Positions 25,984 to 36,455 of a stretch of DNA of 64,000 nt are shown here, in pieces. The translations under genes were made by a program, and so were the position numbers. This DNA is from Eucalyptus grandis (Eukaryota > Streptophyta > Magnoliopsida > Myrtales > Myrtaceae), in contig NC_052616.1 in the NCBI RefSeq assembly GCF_016545825.1, positions 7,254,001 to 7,318,000 on the forward strand, in the 5' to 3' direction. How positions within the stretch are numbered: the stretch's first letter is position 1; each line of letters begins with the position of its first letter. Below the pieces are notes generated by a model. The model had not been told where the DNA came from. It worked only from the letters and a program-made list of their open reading frames with translations, and searched no databases.

Positions 25984-27738
25984 CCTCTGTAATGCATTTA
26001 TTACGGCATGGAACTTTTCTCCCGTCTCCCTCCTGCCCAAGAAAACTTATAGCTTCCTCTTCGTTTTCTCAAAAATTTCAAAGAAGGCCTCGCCTTCTTC
26101 CCCCACATTACTCCGAGGGCTTCTCTTTATTCAAGGACAGACCAAAACAAATATCACCCTCTCGACCAAACCAAGCCTTAAACCTATGAGGCACCTAGGC
26201 GACTAACCCCTCATTTAACCACACCGTCATGATCCCTCGCTCGTGCATACGGTCAGTCCCCATAATAGGGTATGAGGTCATAACCGTATCTTGGTACATG
26301 GGATCCTAATATGAACGTAACAACGATCCATTCTACGGACCTGAAAATATTTAATAACAACAGGGATGAGATAAAAAAAAATCTTACCGAGTTAACAGCT
26401 CAACCCTCGATTAGAACATGAATTCGTCCTAGAGGTAGCCTAAACATGCAATGATATACAATCTTGCCTCACATTAGCATGCCATTGCACGTAAGTACAT
26501 TATATATGCCGATATCAATGCATTAAGTATAATCAACAGTTAGAATCCATTCCACAATATCCAGGTGCAATGCCAACACACACGTTCCAATTATTACAAC
26601 CCCTTGGGCCACAGTCAATACAAGAGTCGGCGTCTTTTGGCATAACTGGGCATCATCCCGCCTCATCAGGCACGGTATTGTCTAGAACCCCCGCCTAGTT
26701 GGCATTCCTTAAAAAGCATTGGTCCGGCTTCAACTGCAACTCAGCATCCAGACCCCGTCGAACATCTGATAAACATCGAGCATCGTCCCCAAACTCCCGT
26801 TAGGTGACAAGTTCGATTAAGTGACCACTCAAGCACACCAACACTCAAGCTAATATCATTTGCCATCAATTACCCTAGTGTAAAAGAGTTCATGCTCAAA
26901 TAACAAACTTTGGCAAATTTTCACACTTAAAATTCCAATAAAATAATCGCACGTGGTCTCGTGCTCAAAATCAACTCGCCAAATTTTGCAAACTTTCATT
27001 TTAAAACTCCATTGTCCCATTTGACATGTAAAACACGGCATCCAAACATGACACCAAAGAATATAACATTTTCTTGCCAACAAAACCTTCTTTGAAAATA
27101 GTAAATAAGGTTTATACATTGGACAATAGCTAACATGGCATAACAAGCTCAAACAATCAGAATTATGCGTAAATTCATCTAGAAAATCAAGCATAAAATT
27201 CTACTTAACGACTAATATGTTATTAATTAAGCTAATCACACTTAATTAATCTAACCACAATTAATTTAACTAACAATTTTTAATTAATCTAACAACAATT
27301 AGTTAAACTAACCACACTTAATTTTAATCTAAACCATCATTAACCATAGTTAAAGCTAAATCATAGTTAACTAACACTAACTACCATTAGCCTAAACTAA
27401 ACCTACCTCTAAACACAATTAACTACATAATCAATGATTATGAGTTAACTCATGATTTTCCAGCAATGACAAGCTCCTGGCAACAACTGCACAACAACGT
27501 TGAGGACACGGGGCTCACGGCTCGAACGGTGGCATGAACGGCAATAGCTCGGCTTTTGAGGCTCATGGCCATCAAGGGTGGTTCGGTGGTGGTGGTTGCT
27601 TGACTTGGGCGATGGGTGGTGGCTTGCGGCGGTGAGGACAGGCGAGCGGTGGCAAGCGGCGGTGACGGTGGTGCAACTAAGGGGCGACAAGAATGGCGGT
27701 CTGGTGAAGTGGAGGGGGCGGCTAAGCTCGATGAGGGC
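25982..27738. repeat. Inner repeat segment of right arm, proximal part
   Basis: Mirror of 24090-25854, without a gene. Several small indels and substitutions relative to the left arm make this one of the more diverged parts of the palindrome; for example, some 20 bp of the GC-rich stretch near 27645 is missing. Confidence 0.75.
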
Positions 27739-27743
27739 TCGAT

Positions 27744-28879
27744 TGTTAGGAAAATCCCTTATAATGTTTTGAAGATGACAAAATAAATCAAAGGCTACTA
27801 ACATGTTTAATGGTTAAGTAATAGACCATGCAGATGATAGAACATGTAAAGGATATTGTCAAAGTGTGAAGACGACCAAAAGATCGAATGTAACTCATGT
27901 CCAAAGTATATTCTCGAAGATTTCCAGACTTCGTGTCAAAGTCGAAGGCGCCGACTTTAGTGTCAAAGTACATTCTACATCGAAGTCCGCTCACTCGACA
28001 AATTCCGCATCGAACGTGAATGATGAACTAGAAGACAAACTCTATCTTGAAGCCGAACCGGATGCACCTTAAAGCTAAATCTGTTCGAAGCAAAATATGT
28101 TCAAACTCATATTGCAAAGTTTATTGCACTCGGACTCAGATTGTAAAGTCTATTGCTCTCGAGACTTTACATCCGAACTCGACGTAACGTAACTCAAGCC
28201 CAATCATATAACGGCTAGTGATGATCTGGTTTGGATTCCACATCAAGATTGATTTGATTGACGATTAGATATTGAGACAAGAACTTTCTATACGAAGAAG
28301 CTTTACTTATGGAAACCGAGATTTCGTTTGTATGGGTGATCGGAATCAATTTGAGATTTTACCTTTGTCACTCAACAGCTACCAAATCTTCTAGATACGA
28401 GCTGTCCAATGGGTATATTGGAAGACGATCCTCGGATACCGTCCAACGGCTAGTTTGGAAGTGGAGGAGTATTTAAGGAGATGAAGGACCGATGAGCAAA
28501 TAAGAGATAGAGCGTAGAATTTATAATTCCAAAGTCTGACCAACCTTCGATCATACACTTGTCTTTGGAGAGCTTAAACGTTTGTGATCATGAGAGAAAT
28601 ACCAAAAGAGTGACTTAATGAGATAGTGTGATCTACTACTAAGTGTTTGCACTCAAAGTTGTAATCTCTTGTTGATTGCATAGTGGAATCCAGCCAAGAA
28701 GGCTGTTAGCGTGGGAGAGTGGACGTAGGCTTGGATTAAGCCGAACCATTATAAATCTTGTGTTCTTATTCTCTTCCCTAACTCCTTTGTTTAAAGTTTA
28801 TTTTATTCCGCATATATTTGCCAAGATTTATCTTAAACACATATTCACCCCCCTCTAGGTGTTCATACTAGCACTCTCA
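27744..28879 (+). mobile_element. Solo LTR, Sirevirus-like (right arm only)
   Basis: TGTTAGGAAAAT...GTTCATACTAGCACTCTCA, 1,136 bp, flanked by TCGAT on both sides (27739-27743 and 28880-28884). The end CACCCCCCTCTAGGTGTTCATACTAGCA resembles the end of the Sirevirus LTR at 13148-13178, and the middle shares words with it (GTGGAATCCAGCCAA, GTGGACGTAGGCTTG). It is a related but different family. There is no PBS or internal domain, so it is the product of LTR-LTR recombination. The left arm keeps the empty site at 24085-24089. Confidence 0.93.
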
Positions 28880-28884
28880 TCGAT

Positions 28885-29081
28885 GATCAACACGTTGTTG
28901 AATGGCGGAGCAAGCAACGGCAACAACTGATGGACAGGCTATGAGCGGCGGTGGTCTAGCGGCCAAAGGGACGGCAATGGGGAGGGTCAGTGATGGGGGA
29001 AAGAAACCAAGAAAAGGAAGAGGCAGACGAAAGCAAAGAGAGAGAGGTGGAGGGAAAGAAGGCTCAGCTAGGAGGGGGGAC

Positions 29082-29140
<59 letters not shown>

Positions 29141-30000
29141 AGGATATTTTCCAAAAAAATCCCTAAAACCCTCTCCTTCCTTTCTTTATTTCCTTTTTGT
29201 TTTTATTTTCTTAAAAGTCAACATTTTAACCAAAATTTACAATTTTGCCTTTGGGCTCAAAATAGGCTTGGCTTGGCCCACTTGGCCCTCATGGCCGAGA
29301 TTTGAAGGTGTGAGGGCCATTAGGCCTTCGCCCCACCCGGCTCCCTTTCCAGCTTCCAATTCTCGATCGTTTCATCATTTTCCCAAAAATTCTAATCTTG
29401 TCGATAAATCGACAGACAAATAAGGCGACGTCCAATAGATTGATCCAGAAATACTTGAAAGTTCAATACCTGAAATCAAATTTAATTTCATGGTTAAAAT
29501 CGATCAAATGCGACTTTAATACGACATAAACTATTGGGTGGCTTTTAAGGATTTTCCTGCAGTTAACTTATAGTCGATAATTTTCGATCCACATCTGTGC
29601 CTCTTTGAATCATGGATGACCCTCAGTTGTCATGTAATCACGGGGTTTCAATTATGTACCCATGAGAATGAGATTAATAGAAAATCGATTTATCATCGCT
29701 AAATGATAGTATCGTAATCGTGCGGAACCAACCGCGAGCCAAGTACATTGAATTGATTTATATCAGTGCTTTAATTGACTTATAACAGTGCAATATTAAC
29801 CATTATCGATCCTTATGGTCGAGTAGTCAATCCTTTATTGCATTCTCTGATCTTTCGCAATTTAACCCTTTACAACCTCGCCCAATAAATTAGTTAACTT
29901 ATAAGTGATCAGTTCATAGTAAATTAACTATCAATGCATTAATAAAATAACCATTTCAAATATATATCGAAATGGTCAAATTTTAGGATGCCACAATCGA
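28885..30000. repeat. Inner repeat segment of right arm, distal part
   Basis: Mirror of about 23010-24085. Contains a GA microsatellite of 54 bp (29084-29137) where the left arm has only about 14 bp of CT (23873-23886). The 173-codon frame at 28902-29423 is read through this GA run and the GC-rich repeat and is not a credible gene. Confidence 0.75.
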
Positions 30001-31810
30001 TCTGCTACAAAGGCCTCGCCCTTGACTAGTGTGGTCACAAAGGCCTTGGGTAAGGCATCACTGTGACGCCCAGAGCGTCACCTGATAATTATTTCTTATA
30101 TTATTACTCTCTTTTAGTATGCAGAAGCGTAATCAAACATTTATGATTATTCCTTTAACAATTAAAACCTTACAAATATAACTAACATACTTAAGCTTCT
30201 TTCATTTACACCACATTTGCTATTCACAAGTTCATTACATTACAAGCAAAAAGACAGGAATCTGGGAAGGAATAGGGAGACCTATCTCCAAACTATACTA
30301 TACTTCCAAAATTCTACCTATACAAATGACCAAACTGAGTCACGGGTCAATGACTTCTCCGTCTACTGTGTCCCCGACATGTCCTTTCGTTCCTTCCCCA
30401 CCGTCCCCTCCTTCGTTGTCTCGTGCGAATAAATTGAGAGAGCTGGGACCGTGGCAATGTGATCACAGGGAGACGACTTGACCCACCACTCAGTCTTCGT
30501 CCCTCATTCCCATCCCACGCAACTCACATGCTGTGACGAGTTACTGAAGATGTGATGTCCGGTCGTCGTCGTCCTCATCCTCCTCCTCCTCCTCTCACGT
30601 GCGGCTTGACAGGGGGAAGGGTGACTGGAAGTTGGCGGGGGCTTGACTTTCGTAACTCGAGTCATCCGCAGCCACTGAGACCACGAATAGGTGTAGAAAG
30701 ATCAGAGTTTCAGTATGTGCGGTTTAGGGGGAAATTAGAGGTTTGCTCGTGTTTCTTGCAGAGAGTAATTTGGGCTAATGCAGTTCAGCCATCAGATGGC
30801 AAAGTTGGTACTTTTAGAAGGGTACCTGGGTGAAAATGCGAGCAAGATATAATTTTTCTTAAATTTTTTTATTTAATCTAATGTACACTTAATAATTTCT
30901 TTTGCCTTTTGATTGACATTAATTAATGGTGCTTAATAGAAACAATCAGCCCATGACATAGTTAATCGAGATTGACCCGACAACTGACTAAAGAAAGTTA
31001 ACATTGATTCAAAGTAATAAATTTGAGTGCTCGAGATACTGATGTGTTAAATTGTGATGCTGCACATATTAATGAGTCGTGAAATTTTCAAATATTTTTT
31101 ATTTTAGAAAAATAAAGAAAAATCGAGGGCAAATTCTTAAAGGCCCAATTTTATTGAGTGATGGGTTGATGGGGGAATTCTTAAGGGCTTCTTTCAAATG
31201 ACGTTTTTCTCCCTTAAATGGTTTTTTTTTAATAAATAATTTGTAAAAAATCATATGATTTTACATGAGTTCAAATGCTAATATTCATATTCTATATGAA
31301 ATTCTTAATGCACAATACTTCAAATGAAATTTAAGACGCTAAGCAGAAAATGAAAGTCGACTGAACCTATCCTAAGGATCTCATGACCAAAAACAAGAAA
31401 ATTGTGGATACGGACAACTAGTGGTTCAAGTGAAGATGATAAGAGATCCAATATGCAACGCCTATGGTGAACAGTAGAGACCCCATTCTTAAACTCTACG
31501 AAAAACTGTGGGGCCATATTAGCTAGAAAAATCAGATTATGCGATACCGCTTTCTTCATGCAGCTCCTGAAGTCCATTAAACAGGGATTATGCAAATGAT
31601 AATTAGGCCATGTGGGTATCTCTTGTAGTGGGCAGCCGCCATCACCTTCAACCACTAGGCCTTCCTCTGCAGAATTCTGATTTTCATCTTCTGTCCTCAA
31701 ATTCACTTGCGGCTTGTGGTGTTCTTGGTACTCTGTCTACCAAGGCCAATAGTGCTGCAGCAGCGTGCCGTGTTATAGGTTGTTGAGGAGGAAAGATTCA
31801 AGTTGTCATC
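30001..31810. other. Upstream region of kinase A; no other gene supported
   Basis: 30001-30795 mirrors the left arm. 30795-31810 is right-arm only (the left is deleted). A 128-codon minus-strand frame at 31320-31706 points away from kinase A and resembles nothing I know; it may be chance. The likely promoter of kinase A is here, but I could not place a convincing TATA box. Confidence 0.4.
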
Positions 31811-34800
31811 ATGATATTTCTGGCAAAAGCAAGATTTTTGTCTCTCTTTCTTGTGTTTCATTATGTTGTAGAATTTTGCATTGGAGGAGATGTCATCACA
31901 GCATCTGAGTATATCCAAGACCCTGGAAGTATAACATCAAGTGGAGGTCTCTACAGAATGGGATTCTTTAGCCCTAATGGTTCTGCAAATCGCTATGTGG
32001 GGATTTGGTACAATAATGTTCCTAGATATAGTGTTCTCTGGGTAGCGAACAGGAAGAATCCGATTTTAGACTCTTCTGGTGTCATGACCATATCCGGTGA
32101 TGGTAATCTTGTGGTCATGAATGGAAAGAGGGAATTAGTTTGGTCATCAAACGTTTCCAACTCTGTAACCAATGCAAAAGCTCAGTTGTTAGATTCTGGG
32201 AACCTTGTCTTGCTCAAGCAGAGCTCTAATTCTAGTGCAAATGATGCAGAGAATCTATGGGAAAGTTTCCAGCACATGACGGATTCATTCTTAGAGAAAA
32301 TGAAGCTCAGCACTAACTCAAGAACAAATGAGAAGCAGGCACTAACATCTTGGAAAAGCCCTTCTGATCCATCAATTGGAAGCTTCTCGGCAAGTCTTGA
32401 TCCACGAAACATTCCTGAACTTTTCATTTGGAATGGCAGTTCTCTGTACTGGCGGAGCGGTCCATGGAATGGTAATATATTCACTGGAGTACCTGAGATG
32501 CAATCAGTCTATAGTAATGGGTTTAACCTGGTGGACGATCATGAAGGAACATTCTATCTGACTTACAGATTTGCTGAGGCGTCTTATATGTCATATTTGT
32601 TATTGAAATCAAATGGGGATTTGGTGCAACCATACTGGGATCAGAGTAGCAGTTCCTGGGGGATTGTTTGGTCATCTCGGTTGAGTGATTGTGATGTCTA
32701 TGGCCAGTGCGGACCATTTGGAATCTGCAATGCCAAGAAATCACCAATTTGTAGCTGCTTGAAAGGTTTTGAGCCTAAAAACTTTGAGGAATGGAGCAGA
32801 GGAAATTGGTCCAGTGGATGCATTCGGAAGTCATTGCTGCAGTGCAATGGAACTACAAATGGTAGCAGTACAGCCGGCAAAAAGGATGGCTTTTTAAAGC
32901 TGGAAATGATGAAAGTGCCAAGTTCTGGAATTTTTTTTTCTACCCTCGAAGAGGATTGCCCAGGAAATTGCTCAATGAATTGTTCATGTGTAGCATATGC
33001 ATATGACTCTGGTGTCGGCTGCGTGTTCTGGATAGGAGAACTAATTGACCTGCAGAAGTTCTCCATTGGAGGAACAACTCTTTATGTTCGGCTGGCCCAC
33101 TCAGAACTTGGTAAATTAACTTTACTCTTAGATGATGGTTCTTATCAATTTGGTACTGCAACTTATGTTTAGATGGATCAATACACTTGGCTTGAGTCAT
33201 TCTTCAAGACTTGATGGTTTCATTAACAAACCAACACGCACGCACCCGTACACGCTCAAATATAGGCTCGAGCAGTGTCTAATGTGGAACCCTGATAAAA
33301 GAACAGATTTAGCATATCATTTTTTCTATGACAAAGTCTCATTATTAGCTATAAAACAAGGGTTCCAAAAAGATTCGTTTAGTTGTTGTTTACTAGCAGC
33401 ATCAACATAGTCTGAGGGATCAGCTTATGTCTCCATTCTGATCTCCAGAGAAAAAGGGACATCTGAGAGAAATCATAGCAACTACAGTCATCATAGGAAC
33501 ACTCGTTGTCATCATCATAATATGGTTTGCCAGGAGGAAGGCAAAAAAACAAGGTAACGAGTAGTGCAGCTGTTGAATCTTGGAATTGCCAATTATTTCT
33601 GAGTTTGCATGGAATAAATACCAATGATTTATGGATCAGCAGTAAAGCAAAGCATGGAAAAACATTTGTCCAGTGGAGAAGCCCCTTCAGTGGTGATGCT
33701 TGGAGAGAACTCGAGCAGAGTTGAGTTCCAGGAGTTTGTGAAATATAAAATTGAAGAATTGGCTGCAGCAACTGGAATCTTTTGTGAGGCCAATAAGCTT
33801 GGACGGGGTGGTTTCGGGCCAGTATATAAGGTATATGTATTCATGTAAAGTATTATATATGTAGTTGTGTGTGCGCGTGTTGATTTTAGCAGCTCATTTA
33901 GTCCCTGTGTACAGGGGAGACTACCAAACGGTCAGGAAATAGCAATCAAGAGGCTATCGAGAGCCTCAGGACAAGGGCAGCAGGAATTTATGAACGAAAT
34001 GGAGGTCATTTGTAAGGTCCAACATCGAAATCTTGTTAGACTGCTCGGATGCTGTGCTGAAGGAGATGAGAAAATGTTAATCTATGAATTCATGCCAAAC
34101 AAGAGTCTGGACACATTTATTTTTGGTAATATTTCGTTTATTTCAATGTTGCCTCAAACTATCATTTGTAACATATATCTAGAAAGCCTCATTTGTATAG
34201 TCAGCTGTTAGCCATTGGAACAGGATTGGACTGTTCTTGCTGCAGAGGCTATAAGTTTTCTCGTTTGCCTTTGATCTTCTATGCATTTCACTCTTTTCCA
34301 GTTGCAAAAATGATTTTTTTTTTTTTGCATTAAACTTCTATGTCTATTCAGATCCACTGAAACAAGTACACTTGGATTGGAGAACACGGTTCAACATTGT
34401 TGATGGAATTTGTCGAGGTCTGCTTTATCTCCATAGGGACTCTAGACTAAGAATTATTCATAGAGATTTGAAGGCAAGCAATATCCTGCTGGATAAAGAG
34501 CTCAATCCAAAAATTTCAGACTTTGGAATGGCTCGGATATTTGGGGGAAATGAAAATCAAGCTAATACACGAAGAGTTGTGGGAACCTAGTTAGTACTTC
34601 ATTAATTTTGACATTCCTAGTGATTTTATTCTCTACTCAGAATAAGCAAACTTAACCTGTTTGATTGAATGCAGTGGTTATATGGCTCCTGAATATGCAA
34701 TGGAAGGGCGATTTTCGGAAAAATCAGATGTCTTTAGCTTTGGCATATTATTACTAGAGATTGTAAGTGGAAGACGGAACACGAGTTTTCATTATGAAGA

Positions 34801-35222
34801 TCAATGCTTGAGCCTTCTAGGATTGGTAAGCTTTCATTGATATAGAAGTTGGAACCGCATTCTATTCTCATAAATTGGAACTCCAATAATTAATTGACTT
34901 GATTAATTTACAGGCATGGAAGTTATGGAATGAAGAGGATGTTCTAGCACTAGTGGACCCAACCATGCCTGCTACACCCTTTGAGGTTCAGCTTTCAAGG
35001 TGCATAAATGTGGGGCTTCTCTGTACACAAGAAAGGGCAAAAGATCGGCCTTCCATATCAACAGTTATTTCTATGATCAACAGTGAAATTGTGGATCTTC
35101 CTCGTCCAAAGCAACCTGCATTCACCGCGAGGAAAATAACCCAAGACACGGATTCCTCTGGACAAAGCCAAAAGACATGTTCTGCCAACGATGTCACTCT
35201 TACTGTTCTTCAAGGAAGATGA
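31811..35222 (+). CDS. G-type lectin S-receptor-like serine/threonine kinase A
   Basis: Plasma-membrane receptor kinase of the S-domain (SD1) family; ligand unknown. Predicted exons: 31811-33110, 33449-33553, 33640-33830, 33915-34125, 34352-34586, 34675-34825, 34914-35222, total 2,502 bp, about 833 residues, with phases that join correctly. Domains: signal peptide (about 1-24), bulb-type lectin (about 27-180), S-locus glycoprotein and EGF-like region with [20 protein letters not shown] (about 292-311), PAN (about 350-430) and membrane segment [20 protein letters not shown] (about 443-462). The kinase has [11 protein letters not shown], catalytic lysine in [16 protein letters not shown] (about 637), DFGMARIF (about 658) and [20 protein letters not shown]. 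Two oddities: the 5' splice site after 34586 reads CT, not GT, and the juxtamembrane region needs an 86-bp intron absent in B. If intron 34587-34674 is retained, the frame stops in the kinase after VVGT. It is the only kinase here without a frameshift. Confidence 0.88.
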
Positions 35223-36455
35223 CATGATCTGAATTTTTGCGCTATTCTCACTACATGTCCTGTTCTTACTGTTTCGAGTTCAACTTGCTATTGTTAGGCA
35301 ATCTTGCTTGGAAATGTTTAAGTTTAAGAGAACAGAGCAGGAGTGATCAGATCGTGGGTAGTCAATATCGATATGATGTTTGGGATTTTAGTCGTGAATG
35401 TGTTTGCATCTTGAGTTTGTCAACTTATGAATGTTTTGTCCAAAAATGAAAATAAAAATTCATGGGCTTGCATTTTAAGCTTTTGAAGTGTCTGATTATG
35501 TAAAATTTACATGGTATTCTCTCTCTCTCTTACTGGTCACTTTCAAAGACTTAATTGCTTTGTCTTCAGTTGCCCTTAAAGGGTGAAAATCCTCTTCATT
35601 AACTATAAGGACCCGGGAGCTAGCACTGTGTAATTACCATGTAATATTGTCCACTTTGAGCTCAAGACTCCCCCAGGCAATGTGGGACAAGAGACATGCG
35701 CTTAGCCTCACCCTCGTATTGCCAAGGCGTTGCACTAGCATGTCCCTCCTTACTTCCCGAGTCTGGGTTGTCACATTCTTCACCCTTACACAAGGCCCTC
35801 GCTGTGGCCCCACACACTGCGAGTGTTGGCTCTTTGTCACATTCTCCCTAGGAATCGACTCTGATACCACCTATAACATCCTAGATCTACCACTATACAC
35901 ATATTGTCCACCTTAGGCCTTCCACCCTCACGGCTTTAAAACGCATTAACTCCCCCCTAGACAATGTGGGACAGGAGACATGTGCTTAGTCTCACCCATG
36001 TACTGCTAAGGCGTTGCACTAGACCGTCCCTCCGCACTTCCTGGGTCTGGATTGTCACACTAATGCTCTCACATGGCTCGCTAGATCACTATTCTTGACC
36101 CATAAGTCAAGGTAAAGCGACCTTCCAAGAATCACCCTATGAGAAGAAATAATAAATGTCCATAAGGGCCAAAGAAGAAAGTGGTCTCAACGATAAAGAC
36201 CACCGTGTGGAAGACTTTCGAAAGGCCATTTTAAGCTACTAGACAGGGAAAAATCAGGATATTGATAGCAATAGTTGACGAGGAAAATCTTCCCATTAGA
36301 GCAATATAAATTTCTTCATGGCGATGCTTAAGCCACAAGGTCTTCTCTCTCTATATTTGAGATTTCCACCTTCTGTCCTAAACTTCAGGTTGTGTCTTCT
36401 GATGTTCTAAAGCTACCAAAATCAGTTGTTGCTGAGAAGAACGATTCAAGTAGTC
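35223..36455. other. Intergenic region between kinases A and B
   Basis: Holds a CT run (35519-35531) and the repeated segment mirrored from the left arm (about 35640-36060), with CCCAGACTCGGG-type words in two blocks. It lacks the left-arm 596-bp block at about 35324. The TATA-like box for B lies near the end. No gene. Confidence 0.6.
36305..36310 (+). promoter_or_regulatory. Candidate TATA box of kinase B, right copy
   Basis: TATAAA in GCAATATAAATTTCTTC about 150 bp before the chosen ATG, conserved in the left copy. Confidence 0.4.

Noticed and set aside
31320..31706. 128-codon minus-strand frame upstream of kinase A
   Set aside because: No recognisable domain, no splice or promoter support, and no mirror because of the deletion. 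Kept only as a remark in the upstream-region entry.
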